Positions 41,117 through 51,486 are shown, numbered from the stretch's first letter. The stretch: 64,000 nucleotides of DNA from VAZQ01 sp035263865 (GCA_035263865.1 DATFQX010000301.1:1-64000); one strand, 5' to 3'. The notes: generated by a model from the letters alone, not told the origin. A program made the numbers and translations.

Positions 41117-42067
41117 ATGGCGAAACGCGTCCAAAGGCCCCCGCCCTCCTCGCGCCAGCGCACCGCCGCGCAACGCGCTCCTTCGCAGGACTCGTTCGAG
41201 CGCGTTGCCAGCGCGCTCGAACGGCTCGCCCCCCGCACGCCGGAAACGCCGCGTTTCGCGGCGGCGGACGCGTTCTCCTGGCATCCAGACGAGCGGCGGC
41301 TCGCGCCGGTCGCAAACGTCAATCGCGTGGAGATGTCGCTGCTCAAAGGGATCGACCGCCTGCGCGATGTGCTCCTCGAGAACACGGAGCGCTTCGCTCG
41401 CGGGCTTCCGGCGAACAACGCCTTGTTGTGGGGAGCGCGCGGCATGGGCAAATCATCGCTGGTCAAAGCCGTGCATGCGTCGGTGAATGCCGCGCATGGA
41501 CGGCGCAAGGCAAGCGACGGGCTCATCAAGCTTATCGAGATCCACCGCGAGGACATCGAAAGCCTACCCGACCTGATGGCGCTCATGCGCGGGGCGCCTT
41601 ACCGTTTCATCGTGTTCTGCGATGACTTGTCCTTCGAAGCCGAGGATACCAGCTACAAATCGCTCAAAGCCATGCTGGAAGGAGGCATCGAGGGCCGGCC
41701 GGACAACGTGGTCTTCTACGCGACGTCGAACCGGCGCCACCTCATGTCGCGCGACATGATGGAGAACGAGCGCTCGACCGCGATCAATCCCGGCGAGGCG
41801 GTAGAAGAGAAGGTGTCCTTATCGGATCGTTTCGGCCTGTGGCTCGGCTTCCATCGCTGCAGCCAGGACGAATTTTTGGCGATGGTAGATGGCTATATCG
41901 CTCACTACCGGATCGCGCATCCGCGCGAGAAGACGCACCGGGAGGCGCTCGAATGGGCGACCACGCGCGGGGCGCGCTCGGGCCGCGTCGCCTGGCAATA
42001 CGTGCAGGATCTTGCGGGCCGACTTGGGGTCAGGCTTGAGGACAAAGGACGCAAGTCAGACAGGTGA
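41117..42067 (+). CDS. AAA-type ATPase of the DUF815 family
   Basis: The 316-residue protein has the DUF815 ATPase domain. Walker A is GARGMGKSSLV with NNALLWG just before it, Walker B is FIVFCDDLSFE, sensor-1-like residues lie in NVVFYATSNRRHLMSRDM, and the GLWLGFHRCSQDEFLAMV segment is diagnostic. Before it lies a Ser/Arg/Ala-rich N-terminal tail of about 50 residues. These ATPases are widespread but unassigned; the fold resembles DnaC/IstB-like loaders. It is divergent from yajC and convergent with the NlpD-like gene. Confidence 0.92.
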   Translation: MAKRVQRPPPSSRQRTAAQRAPSQDSFERVASALERLAPRTPETPRFAAADAFSWHPDERRLAPVANVNRVEMSLLKGIDRLRDVLLENTERFARGLPANNALLWGARGMGKSSLVKAVHASVNAAHGRRKASDGLIKLIEIHREDIESLPDLMALMRGAPYRFIVFCDDLSFEAEDTSYKSLKAMLEGGIEGRPDNVVFYATSNRRHLMSRDMMENERSTAINPGEAVEEKVSLSDRFGLWLGFHRCSQDEFLAMVDGYIAHYRIAHPREKTHREALEWATTRGARSGRVAWQYVQDLAGRLGVRLEDKGRKSDR

Positions 42068-42085
42068 CGCGTTGTCTGTTGCGCG

Positions 42086-43294
42086 TCACGCGCCGTTCAA
42101 GAATCGCGTCGGATCGAGGGGCGACGACCCCTTGCGGATTTCGAAATGCAGCTGCGGCGTGTTGACATTGCCGCTCTGGCCGGAGCGCGCGATCACCTGG
42201 CCGCGCTTAACCTGATCGCCGCGCTTGACCAAGAGTTCCTTGGCGTGGGCATAGGCGGTGACGTAACCGTTGGGATGGCGCACCAGAACGAGGTTGCCGT
42301 AGCCCTTGAGCTCGTTACCGGCATAGGCCACGACGCCGTCTTCCGCGGCCTTCACAGGCGTATTCTCCGGCAGCGCAATGTTGATGCCGTCGTTTTGCTG
42401 GCCATTGGTCGTGGGGCCGTAGCCGGCGATGACGCGCCCGTTTGCCGGCCAGCGGAATTTTGGCACGACGATGTTTGTGTCCGCGAGCTTCGCGGCCTCC
42501 TTGTCTAGCGCATCGGCCGGCGCGACGACACTCGCGCTGGGCACCGGCTCGGCTTCCTTTGGTGCCGCCGAAGCGACGACCGGCCTTTGCGGCGCGGGGC
42601 TCACCGCAGCGGCGGCCTTCACTGCCGGCGCCTGCGCGCCCGGAATGATGAGACGCTCACCGACATTGAGGGTTGCGGTCGGCTCAACGTTGTTTGCTTT
42701 CGCAATCTCGTTGATCGACTTGTGATAGCGATGCGAAATCTTGCTCAGCGTGTCGCCGGCAGCGACAACATGAACGTTCTGGTTTCCGGCGGCATTGGCG
42801 GCTGGGACAGCCGCCGTGGGAGCAGCAGGGCGCGGCGCGGCCGCGGCTGCAAGGCGCGTCGCGGTGTGGCGCGGAATGACCAAGTGCTGGCCGGGATGAA
42901 GCGTTGCGGGCGCGGCAATGTTGTTGGCTTGCATGAGGGCGGAGGCCGGCACGCCATAACGCTTGGCGATGGTCTCGACGCTATCGCCGGGCGCGACCGT
43001 GATCGCCGTCCCACCGTCCCAGCTCCAATTGCCGGAGGACTTGCGCACCACCGATCCGGTGCCGTTCGAGGCCAAGGTTTTACCGCCCCCTGCGCCAGCG
43101 GAAGGCTGCGGGGCCTGCGCGGTTTGTGTCTGTGGGATCGAAGCGGTCGCCTCGGGACGGGTGAGAGAGGCGAATGGATTGTCATTGAATCGAGATGTGT
43201 CGGCGCTGCAGCCGGCAATGGCGGCGCTGATCAGCGCCAGCACGGCTGCTCGCGGCAAGCGCCGCGAGCGCAACATCTCAACAACGCACGACAT
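42086..43294 (-). CDS. NlpD-like lipoprotein: LysM repeats plus degenerate LytM (M23) domain
   Basis: The 402-residue product starts with a lipoprotein signal (ALISAAIAGC). It carries two LysM repeats (VAPGDSVETIAKRYGVPASAL and VAAGDTLSKISHRYHKSINE), Ala/Pro-rich linkers and a C-terminal LytM/M23 domain. The zinc ligands look lost: where active enzymes have HxGID, this has QNDGINIA, and where they have HxHFE it has QLHFE, as in the amidase activators NlpD and EnvC. I therefore expect an activator of cell-wall amidases at division, not a hydrolase. It follows pcm and surE in the common surE-pcm-nlpD order. The start at 43294 has a GGGGT box. Confidence 0.9.
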   Translation of the reverse strand: MSCVVEMLRSRRLPRAAVLALISAAIAGCSADTSRFNDNPFASLTRPEATASIPQTQTAQAPQPSAGAGGGKTLASNGTGSVVRKSSGNWSWDGGTAITVAPGDSVETIAKRYGVPASALMQANNIAAPATLHPGQHLVIPRHTATRLAAAAAPRPAAPTAAVPAANAAGNQNVHVVAAGDTLSKISHRYHKSINEIAKANNVEPTATLNVGERLIIPGAQAPAVKAAAAVSPAPQRPVVASAAPKEAEPVPSASVVAPADALDKEAAKLADTNIVVPKFRWPANGRVIAGYGPTTNGQQNDGINIALPENTPVKAAEDGVVAYAGNELKGYGNLVLVRHPNGYVTAYAHAKELLVKRGDQVKRGQVIARSGQSGNVNTPQLHFEIRKGSSPLDPTRFLNGA

Positions 43295-43401
43295 GCCACC
43301 CCTACCCGTACGCAACACGCGTGCCGAGTTAATACCGTGCGGGTTAATACGACTTTAAGCGATTACGCGGCCTCAACCTTGCCGCCGCATGAACTAGATC
43401 G

Positions 43402-44061
43402 TTACAGTTCGCGCGCTTTTCCGGGTAAAAGCGGCACAAAACGCACCCCGATCAGATCCTCCTGCTTAATTCCTTGTTCACCCTTTGCGAGCTTCACCAG
43501 CTGTTGCGGACCTGCGTGCGGCCCGAGCGGCAACACCATCACCCCATTCTCAGCAAGTTGCTCAAGAAGCGCTTCGGGAATGGTTTCGGCCGCGGCGGTG
43601 ACCATGATGCGGTCGTAGGGCGCGCGCTCGGGCACGCCGGCGAGACCATCTCCCAAACGCACCTCGACGTTATCGTAGCCCAACGCCGCCAGTCGCTCTT
43701 GCGCGGCCTCCGCCAGCGTGCGGTACCGCTCAACGCTGATCACCTCGCGCGCAAGGCGGGAGAGAATGGCGGCCTGATAGCCCGAGCCGGTGCCCACTTC
43801 GAGTACACGATGGTTTTCCTGGACGCCGAGCTGCTCGGTCATGAAGGCGACCACATAGGGCTGGCTGATGGTTTGCCCGCAGGCGATCGGTAGCGCCTGA
43901 TCGGCGTAGGCTTTGTCCACCAACCCGCCTTCGACGAAATGTTCGCGCGGCACCTCGTCCATGGCGCGCAGCACGGCCGGATTGCTGATGCCGCGCCGGC
44001 GCAGGCCGAGCAGGAACTGCATGCGGCCGACATTGTCCTCGCCAGGCAATTGCTTGGGCAC
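43402..44061 (-). CDS. pcm: Protein-L-isoaspartate O-methyltransferase
   Basis: The 219-residue enzyme repairs isoaspartyl residues using SAM. It has MTEQLGVQENHRVLEVGTGSGYQAA with motif I (EVGTGSGY), the preceding ALPIACGQTISQP substrate segment and VEVRLGDGLAG (motif II). I chose the GTG at 44061 because a perfect AAGGAGG ribosome-binding site sits 6 bases upstream; the ATG at 44022 would cut the N-terminal helix of the family. It lies 107 bases upstream of the NlpD-like gene and is divergent from the response regulator. Confidence 0.95.
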   Translation of the reverse strand: MPKQLPGEDNVGRMQFLLGLRRRGISNPAVLRAMDEVPREHFVEGGLVDKAYADQALPIACGQTISQPYVVAFMTEQLGVQENHRVLEVGTGSGYQAAILSRLAREVISVERYRTLAEAAQERLAALGYDNVEVRLGDGLAGVPERAPYDRIMVTAAAETIPEALLEQLAENGVMVLPLGPHAGPQQLVKLAKGEQGIKQEDLIGVRFVPLLPGKAREL

Positions 44062-44226
44062 GCCGAGCCTCCTTGCCGACTTTAACGCAAAACCCGCTCG
44101 GCCAGACAGCACGGCGAAAGCGACGTAAATCCAAGCGCTTGCAGATGAGCCGGCGGGTGCCTCAACTTCGCCTTGCCGCTCTGGTGCCCTCTACCTCACG
44201 TGCGCGATCGCAAAGCCGGAGAGGGG

Positions 44227-44616
44227 ATGACAGCTGTCACCCAAGCTCAGCCGCCAGCGGCCAAGCGGGTGCTCGTCGTCGAGGACGAGTTGATGATCCG
44301 CATGCTGCTCGAGGACATGCTTGCCGAGCTTGGCTATACCGTCGCCGCGGAAGCCGGGCGCATGGAGGAGGCCTTGCAGGCGGCGAAGACCGCGGACTTC
44401 GATCTCGCAATCCTCGACATCAATCTCGATGGCGAGCCGGTCTTACCGGTCGCCGATGCGCTTGTCGCGCGCGGCATGCCCTTCGTCTTTGCCACCGGCT
44501 ATGGCGAGCGGGGTGTGCCCGACCCCTACCGGGATCGGCCGATGCTGAAGAAGCCATTCCAGATGGAAGGCCTCAAGCAGATGCTGCAAAGCGCGCTCGA
44601 GGGCGGCAAGAATTAG
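44227..44616 (+). CDS. Single-domain response regulator
   Basis: The 129-residue protein is a receiver domain only. The acidic pocket is VVEDE (D20), the phospho-acceptor is D64 in AILDINLDG, the switch Thr is T90 in FVFATGYGE and the conserved lysine is K109 in MLKKPF. The ATGYGE pattern is typical of the FixJ/CheY-like stand-alone receivers of Hyphomicrobiales. No output domain is present, so it would act by protein contact or as a phosphate sink. No histidine kinase lies nearby. It sits on the opposite strand within the surE-pcm block. Confidence 0.92.
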   Translation: MTAVTQAQPPAAKRVLVVEDELMIRMLLEDMLAELGYTVAAEAGRMEEALQAAKTADFDLAILDINLDGEPVLPVADALVARGMPFVFATGYGERGVPDPYRDRPMLKKPFQMEGLKQMLQSALEGGKN

Positions 44617-44646
44617 GATCGCCTGCGCGCCGCATCCACAAGTCCC

Positions 44647-45411
44647 TCAATCGAAAAGCTCCGCCAGACGCGTCATGAACGGCTCATCGGTCATGTCGAG
44701 CCGCAGCGGCGTCACTGCGATACGGTTATCCGCGAGCGCGGAAATATCGCTGCCGTCCGCCGGCGGCGGCGCGCGCGTGCGGATATAGGCGATCCAGTAA
44801 TAGGCGTTGCCGCGGCCGTCCTGGCGCTGATCGATCTGCAAGCGCTCCTGCCGGTTACGTCCCTGCGTGGTGACGGCAACACCTTTGACGTCGGCGGGCG
44901 CGCAATCGGGAAAGTTGACGTTGACCAGCACGTCGCGCGGAATCCCGGCAGCGAGCACGCGTCGGATAATGTCCGGGCCGAAGTGAACCGCCGTTTCCCA
45001 ATGTGGTGGCTCGCCGCTGCGCGAGCGATAGGCTTGCGAGAGCGCGAGTGAGGGAATGCCGAGGATGGTGCCTTCCACTGCGCCAGCGACCGTGCCGGAA
45101 TAGATCACGTCCTCGCCGGCATTGCGCCCGCGGTTGACGCCGGCGAGCACCAGATCGGGTGGGCGATCCTTGATCACGTGCCGCGCGCCCATGATCACGC
45201 AATCCGTGGGCGTGCCTTTCACCGCGAAGCGACGCTCGCCGATCTCGCGCAGCCGCAGCGGATCGTTGAGCGAGAGCGAATGGGAGACGCCGGACTGGTC
45301 GAATTCGGGCGCGATCACCCAGACGTCGCCGGAGAGCGCGCGGCCAATCTCGGCGCAGACGTCGAGCCCTTCCGAATGGATGCCATCGTCGTTGGTGATG
45401 AGGATGCGCAT
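44647..45411 (-). CDS. surE: 5'/3'-nucleotidase SurE
   Basis: The 254-residue metal-dependent phosphatase removes phosphate from nucleoside 5'- and 3'-monophosphates. The family opens with ILITNDDGIHSEG (metal Asp-Asp), then VIAPEFDQSGVSHSLSL, AGVNRGRNAGEDVIYSGTVAGA (Asn ligand) and the C-terminal AYYWIAYI/ADNRIAVTPL strands. I chose the start at 45411 because the first beta strand begins there; the in-frame extension upstream is atypical. It lies between serS (88 bases) and the oppositely oriented response regulator. Confidence 0.96.
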   Translation of the reverse strand: MRILITNDDGIHSEGLDVCAEIGRALSGDVWVIAPEFDQSGVSHSLSLNDPLRLREIGERRFAVKGTPTDCVIMGARHVIKDRPPDLVLAGVNRGRNAGEDVIYSGTVAGAVEGTILGIPSLALSQAYRSRSGEPPHWETAVHFGPDIIRRVLAAGIPRDVLVNVNFPDCAPADVKGVAVTTQGRNRQERLQIDQRQDGRGNAYYWIAYIRTRAPPPADGSDISALADNRIAVTPLRLDMTDEPFMTRLAELFD

Positions 45412-45499
45412 GGCTTGGGACAAGGGGGTGCGCACCCCCGAGCGCGGAGCTTGGTCCGCCCGCGCCTCGGCCCCTCGTTCTGGCTTGTCCTGCGCCATA

Positions 45500-46918
<1,419 letters not shown>

Positions 46919-46928
46919 GTCTTTCGCC

Positions 46929-47040
46929 GTCATGCTCCCGCGCAAGCGGGGCATCCAGTAAACACCGGTTGCTTAGGAGACCTCGTGGCTGATTCCAAGG
47001 CCCGTGAATACTGGATCGCCCGCATGCGCGGGCGAGAACG
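46929..47040. repeat. Pair of REP-like palindromic units in inverted orientation
   Basis: Two related 32-base units face each other. Unit A (46929-46960), read on the minus strand, and unit B (47009-47040), read on the plus strand, share TACTGGAT, a CCCGC...GCGGG palindrome and a purine-rich tail. Each unit carries its own stem (CCCGC-CAAG-GCGGG type in A, TCGCCCGC-AT-GCGCGGGCGA in B). The layout resembles the extragenic palindromic repeats seen between genes in Bradyrhizobium relatives. They occupy most of the gap between serS and tatC; no other copy is in this window. Confidence 0.65.
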
Positions 47041-47058
47041 AGCCTAGGGCAGTATCAG

Positions 47059-47877
47059 TCATTCCGCCGGCTTGGCGGCGGCGCTGGCAGCGTCTTTGGC
47101 TTTATCGGCGGCCGCCTTCTTCTCGACCCAGCGCACGGACCAGATCGAGCCCTCGTAGAGCGCCATCAATGGCAATGCGAGGGAGAGTTGGCTGAGCACA
47201 TCGGGTGGAGTGAGTATCGCGGCGATCACGAACGCGCCGACGATGAAGTAGCGCCGTTTGGACTTGAGCTGGTCGGAGGTGACAATGCCGACCCGCCCGA
47301 GCAGCGTGAGAATGACCGGTAGCTGGAACGCAATGCCGAAGGCAAGAATGAGCTTCATCATCAAAGTCAAATAGTCTTCGACTTTGGGGAGGAGCTCGAT
47401 CGTGGCCTGCCCGTCGCCGCCCATTTGCTGCATGCTCAGCGAAAATCGCGCCAGCATCGGCCACACGAGGGCATAGACCACAACGGCGCCGAGAAAGAAG
47501 AAAATTGGCGTCGCTATCAGATACGGCAGGAATGCCTGCCTCTCGTGCCGATAAAGCCCGGGCGCCACGAACATGTAGACCTGCGTCGCCACGACCGGGA
47601 ATGAGATGAACGCCGCTCCGAACATCGCGAGCTTGAGCTGCACCACGAAATATTCGAGTAGGCCGGTATAGATGAACTTCGAGTTTTCCGGGCCCGCAAC
47701 CCATACGAACGGCCAAGTCAGCACGTTGTAGATCGTCTTGGCGAAGAAGAAGCAGCCGACGAAGGCAATTGCAAAGGCGATGAGCGCCTTGATCAGCCGC
47801 GAGCGCAGCTCGATCAAGTGCTCCATCAGCGGCGCTTTGGTCGCCTCGATTTCCTTATCTTCGTCCTCGCGGCTCAT
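47059..47877 (-). CDS. tatC: Twin-arginine translocase subunit TatC
   Basis: The 272-residue protein is the signal-recognition subunit of the folded-protein export system. It has APLMEHLIELRSRLIKALIA at the start, six transmembrane segments, the conserved FPVVATQVYMFVAPGLYRHERQAFLPYL, and AFGIAFQLPVILTLLGRVG. Its start overlaps the tatB stop by four bases (ATGA), so they are translationally coupled. A charged Ala/Lys tail ends the protein. Confidence 0.98.
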   Translation of the reverse strand: MSREDEDKEIEATKAPLMEHLIELRSRLIKALIAFAIAFVGCFFFAKTIYNVLTWPFVWVAGPENSKFIYTGLLEYFVVQLKLAMFGAAFISFPVVATQVYMFVAPGLYRHERQAFLPYLIATPIFFFLGAVVVYALVWPMLARFSLSMQQMGGDGQATIELLPKVEDYLTLMMKLILAFGIAFQLPVILTLLGRVGIVTSDQLKSKRRYFIVGAFVIAAILTPPDVLSQLSLALPLMALYEGSIWSVRWVEKKAAADKAKDAASAAAKPAE

Positions 47878-48332
47878 GCTGGCTTGCCATCGGGCTTGGC
47901 GACATCAGCGGCGGGAGTCGGCTCGCTCGAGGCGGAGGATGGCGCGCCGACATCCGAGCTGGGGGCGATGGCCGGTGCGGCGCTTCCTTCCGCCGTGGCC
48001 GGCGGGCTTGTGGTCGGCGCCGGCTTGTCGGCCATTGCGCTCTCGATCTGCTGTTGCGTGCTGTCCAGCTCCCGGCGGACCTCGGCGACCGGATCGAACG
48101 AGGCATAGCTCTGCGCCTGGCTGGTCATGTCGTCGACCTGCTTCTTGAGCTCGGTCAGCTCTGCTTCGCGCATCGCCTCCTGAAACTGACTTTGAAACTC
48201 AGAGGCCATGCGGCGCAGCTTGTTCGTCCACTGCCCCAGCGTGCGAAATACCGTGGGCAGCTCCTTGGGCCCGATCGCGATCAGCGCGACGACGCCGATG
48301 ATCAGTAGCTCGCCCCAACCGATTTCAAACAT
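47874..48332 (-). CDS. tatB: Twin-arginine translocase subunit TatB
   Basis: The 152-residue protein has the TatB N-terminal anchor FEIGWGELLIIGVVALIAIGPKELP (read here as GWGELLIIGVVALIAIGPKEL), an amphipathic helix (TLGQWTNKLRRMASEFQSQF) and a long Ala/Pro/Ser-rich C-terminal tail. TatB binds twin-arginine signals next to TatC. The start at 48332 follows an AGGAGG-like GCCTCC (minus strand) region, and nine upstream in-frame residues are excluded. It lies between tatA (76 bases) and tatC (overlapping). Confidence 0.96.
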   Translation of the reverse strand: MFEIGWGELLIIGVVALIAIGPKELPTVFRTLGQWTNKLRRMASEFQSQFQEAMREAELTELKKQVDDMTSQAQSYASFDPVAEVRRELDSTQQQIESAMADKPAPTTSPPATAEGSAAPAIAPSSDVGAPSSASSEPTPAADVAKPDGKPA

Positions 48333-48408
48333 GGAGGCTTTACTCCGGGCGGCGCGCAAGCGCCCACGCCCTCCGCTCGTGTCGGCCGGCTTTGGCCGCG
48401 GCGAACGT

Positions 48409-48654
48409 TCAGCCCGCCTTGTGTGTCTCTGCCGACGTGACCGTCGCGGCCGGGGCGGGCTGGTGATCGATGGTCTTGGAGTCGGTCTTGGCCGCCTCGG
48501 TCTCGGCTTTCTCTTCCTCGGTCAGGCCCTTCTTGAAGGACTTGATGCCCTTGGCAAAATCCCCCATCAGCTCGGAGATCTTGCCGCGTCCGCCGAACAG
48601 CAGAAGCGCAACGCCTAAGACCAGAATCCAGTGCCAAACGCTCATTGAACCCAT
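48409..48654 (-). CDS. tatA: Twin-arginine translocase subunit TatA
   Basis: The 81-residue protein starts MGSMSVWHWILVLGVALLLF, the standard TatA membrane helix, followed by GGRGKISELMGDFAKGIKSF and KKGL, the amphipathic helix. TatA oligomers form the passage for folded proteins. I chose the ATG at 48654 because it gives the conserved MGS(M/L)S start. The acidic/Ala-rich tail of about 35 residues is normal for the group. First gene of tatABC. Confidence 0.97.
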   Translation of the reverse strand: MGSMSVWHWILVLGVALLLFGGRGKISELMGDFAKGIKSFKKGLTEEEKAETEAAKTDSKTIDHQPAPAATVTSAETHKAG

Positions 48655-48886
48655 GCACATCCTCCGCATCGACGAGACACGTCTCGTCTCTCGGCTTTGC
48701 CCTGGAAGCTAGGCTCCGCGCCGAGCAAAAACAAGGACTCGGGCCCGCTCGCATCGGGCCTCACATCGGCGCTGTAGCGTCCACGGAGCTTGGAACCGCT
48801 GCGTTGGCGGCCTTTGGCCGCATTAACCTCGATTGTGTTCCGCGGGCGCGCGCGGCGTGGGCGTTGCAGTCGTGCGCGGCGCGCAA

Positions 48887-49600
48887 TTATTCCTCGCCGC
48901 TGCGCTCCCGCGGCGGTGCAAGCCCAAGATCGAGTTCGCCCGGTTCCAGCGGATCCTCGTCCTCGCGCAAGGCGGGATCATCGGACGGCATCGGAACCGA
49001 GAAGCCCGGCGGCAGGCGACCGTCGAGAAGGCCCGAGCCTTTGAGGTCGTCCAGGCCCGGCAGATCGCTCACCGCATCGAGCCCGAAATGCGACAGGAAT
49101 GCCTCGCTGGTGCCGTAGGTCACGGGCCGGCCGGGCGATTTGCGCCGTCCGCGCGGGCGGATCCAGCCAGTCTCGAGCAACACGTCGACCGACCCCTTGG
49201 AGGTGGTCACGCCGCGAATTTCTTCGATCTCCGCCCGCGTCACCGGCTGGTGATAGGCGATGATGGCCAACGTCTCGATGGCCGCGCGAGAGAGCTTGCG
49301 CGTCTCGACCGTTTCCTTGCTCAAGAGCCAGGAGAGATCGCCCGCGGTACGAAAGGTCCATTTCCCGCCGATGCGGACGAGATTAACGCCGCGCGTGGCA
49401 TAGTCCTCCTGTAGCCGCAGCAGCGCCGCATGCACGTCGATGTCCTGCGGCAGCCGCTCCGCCAGTGACTTCTCGTCGAGCGGCTCGGCGGAGGCGAACA
49501 GCATCGCTTCCAAGAGCCGAAGCTCCTCCGCTCTCACCTGGCCCGCCGGTTCCTCATCCGCCGGTTCCTCGTCCGATACGATGACTTTCAACTTCGGCAT
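48887..49600 (-). CDS. scpB: Segregation and condensation protein ScpB
   Basis: The 237-residue protein is the winged-helix subunit of the SMC-ScpAB condensin. Motifs are LRLLEAMLFASAEPLDEKSLAE, RAAIETLAIIAYHQPVTRAEIEEIRG and PVTYGTSEAFLSHFGLDAVSDL. An acidic C-terminal tail ends the protein. It starts 12 bases after the scpA stop, and the two proteins act as one complex with Smc on chromosome arms. Confidence 0.97.
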   Translation of the reverse strand: MPKLKVIVSDEEPADEEPAGQVRAEELRLLEAMLFASAEPLDEKSLAERLPQDIDVHAALLRLQEDYATRGVNLVRIGGKWTFRTAGDLSWLLSKETVETRKLSRAAIETLAIIAYHQPVTRAEIEEIRGVTTSKGSVDVLLETGWIRPRGRRKSPGRPVTYGTSEAFLSHFGLDAVSDLPGLDDLKGSGLLDGRLPPGFSVPMPSDDPALREDEDPLEPGELDLGLAPPRERSGEE

Positions 49601-49612
49601 TGCTGGCCTCCT

Positions 49613-50455
49613 CTAAGCCTTGCCCTCCGTCGGCGGCGCCGCCACGCCGCCATCGGCCGCCTCTTGTCCAGACTGTTGACGCTTGCGCACGTAGATCGGC
49701 GCAAACGCCTCCTGCTGGTGCATTTCCATGACGCCCTCGCGCACCATTTCGAGCGTGGAGGCGAAGCTCGATGCGAATACCGTCGGCGCGAGCGACGGCT
49801 CCACAACATAGGACAACAGGAATTGATCGAGCCGCGCCCAATCGGACGACTGACCGATCAGCCGCTCGAGCGCTTCACGCGCCTCGGCCAACGACCAAAC
49901 CGTTCGCTTGGCCAGCCGCACATGCGAGAGCGCCGACTTTTGCCGTTGCTGCGCGTAGGCCGAGAGCAGGTCGTAGATCGTGGCGCTGTATTGCGGATGC
50001 TTGATATGCGCGATCGGCTCGGGCTGCCCGCGGCGAAATACGTCGCGATCGAGCTGCGGACGGCCGAACAGGCGCTGCGCCACATCGCGAATGGCCTCGA
50101 GCCGCTTGAGCCGCAGCGCGAGCGCAATCGCCATGTCCTCGGCGCTCTGCCCTTCGACGGCGTTGGGTTCCGGCAGTAGCAGCCGCGATTTGAGATAGGC
50201 AAGCCACGCCGCCATCACGAGATAATCGGCCGCCAGCTCGAGCCTGAGCTTGCGCGCCTCCTCGATGAAAGCGAGATACTGGTCGGCCAGCGCCAAGATC
50301 GAGATTTTGGCGAGGTCGACCTTCTGCTGGCGCGCGAGCGCGAGCAGAAGATCGAGCGGGCCCTCGAATCCCTCGACATCGACCACGAGCGCCGGTTCCC
50401 CGCTCGCTCGCTCCGGCACAAGATCGCTTTCCAACTGGACGTCGTCGGGATTCAT
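49613..50455 (-). CDS. scpA: Segregation and condensation protein ScpA
   Basis: The 280-residue kleisin subunit shows VDVEGFEGPLDLLLALARQQKVDLAKI, the helical ADYLVMAAWLAYLKSRLLLPEP, and a C-terminal winged-helix part with FASTLEMVREG. It bridges the Smc heads and binds ScpB. The start at 50455 overlaps the nagZ stop by four bases, so the pair is coupled; an in-frame extension upstream lies inside nagZ and is rejected. Confidence 0.96.
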   Translation of the reverse strand: MNPDDVQLESDLVPERASGEPALVVDVEGFEGPLDLLLALARQQKVDLAKISILALADQYLAFIEEARKLRLELAADYLVMAAWLAYLKSRLLLPEPNAVEGQSAEDMAIALALRLKRLEAIRDVAQRLFGRPQLDRDVFRRGQPEPIAHIKHPQYSATIYDLLSAYAQQRQKSALSHVRLAKRTVWSLAEAREALERLIGQSSDWARLDQFLLSYVVEPSLAPTVFASSFASTLEMVREGVMEMHQQEAFAPIYVRKRQQSGQEAADGGVAAPPTEGKA

Positions 50456-51486
50456 GAGATCGCCCTCCGGGCGGCCGCGCCAGCATTGACCAGCGCCGCC
50501 CATTCGGCACGCAGCGCCGCAAGATCCTCCTTGACAGCCCGCCCGCGCCGGCCGAGCGCCGCGTCCGCGCGGCCTGCGGCCTTACCGGTGAGGACCGGCA
50601 CCGCGGATGCGACCGCCTGCATTTCAGCAATTTCGCCGCTGCAATGCAGCACCACGTCACACCCGGCCGCAATGGCGGCGCGTGCGCGCGCCTCGATCGA
50701 GCCGGACAAGGCTCCCATGGAGATATCGTCGCTCATCAGCAGGCCGTCAAACCCCAGCCACCCGCGAATCACGTCTCGGATCAGAGTGACCGAAGTGGTG
50801 GCCGGAGCAATAGGATCGATGGCCGTGTATACGACGTGGGCGGTCATTCCCAGCGGCAGATCACGCAGCGCCCGGAAGGCGGCAAAGTCGGTCTTCCTCA
50901 GCGTTGCCTCCTCGGTCTCGACCACGGGAAGCGCCCGGTGGCTGTCCGCGCTGGCACGGCCGTGCCCGGGAATATGCTTGAGGACCGGCAAAACCCCGCC
51001 GGCAAGCAGGCCATCGGCCACCGCGCGCGCCAGCACGGCCACCTTGTCCGCGCTCTCGCCATAGGCGCGGTCGCCGATGACAGGGTCGGCGCCGCTCGCC
51101 GGCACATCTGCGATCGGCAGGCAATCCACATCGATGCCCACAGCGGCAAGATCGGCGGCAATGAGACGCGCGCCGAGATATGCCGCTCGCCTGCCTTGTG
51201 CGGCATCGTCGTCGTAAAGGCGGCCATACGCGGCGCCAGGCGGATAGGCCGGCCAATGCGGCGGGGCGAGGCGCTGCACGCGCCCGCCCTCCTGGTCGAC
51301 GAACACAGGGGTATCGCGGCTTACGGCGTCGCGAAGGGACGTGATCAGGCGGCTCAACTGCGCCGGCGTGTCGATGTTGCGGCTGAAGAGGATGAACCCC
51401 CACGGCTCGCGCTCGCGTAGGAACGCGCGCTCGCCGTCCGTCAAGGTCGTGCCGGCAAGACCGGTGATGAAAGCGCGTACCGCCAT
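50452..51486 (-). CDS. nagZ: Beta-N-acetylhexosaminidase NagZ (family 3)
   Basis: The 344-residue glycoside hydrolase has the GH3 barrel with ITGLAGTTLTDGERAFLRE, the signature VLKHIPGHGRASADSHRALP containing the catalytic His/Asp pair, and FDGLLMSDDISMGAL with the nucleophilic aspartate. NagZ removes GlcNAc from recycled cell-wall muropeptides in the cytoplasm. It lies between the SPOR gene (43 bases upstream) and scpA (overlapping). No signal peptide is present. Confidence 0.97.
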   Translation of the reverse strand: MAVRAFITGLAGTTLTDGERAFLREREPWGFILFSRNIDTPAQLSRLITSLRDAVSRDTPVFVDQEGGRVQRLAPPHWPAYPPGAAYGRLYDDDAAQGRRAAYLGARLIAADLAAVGIDVDCLPIADVPASGADPVIGDRAYGESADKVAVLARAVADGLLAGGVLPVLKHIPGHGRASADSHRALPVVETEEATLRKTDFAAFRALRDLPLGMTAHVVYTAIDPIAPATTSVTLIRDVIRGWLGFDGLLMSDDISMGALSGSIEARARAAIAAGCDVVLHCSGEIAEMQAVASAVPVLTGKAAGRADAALGRRGRAVKEDLAALRAEWAALVNAGAAARRAIS

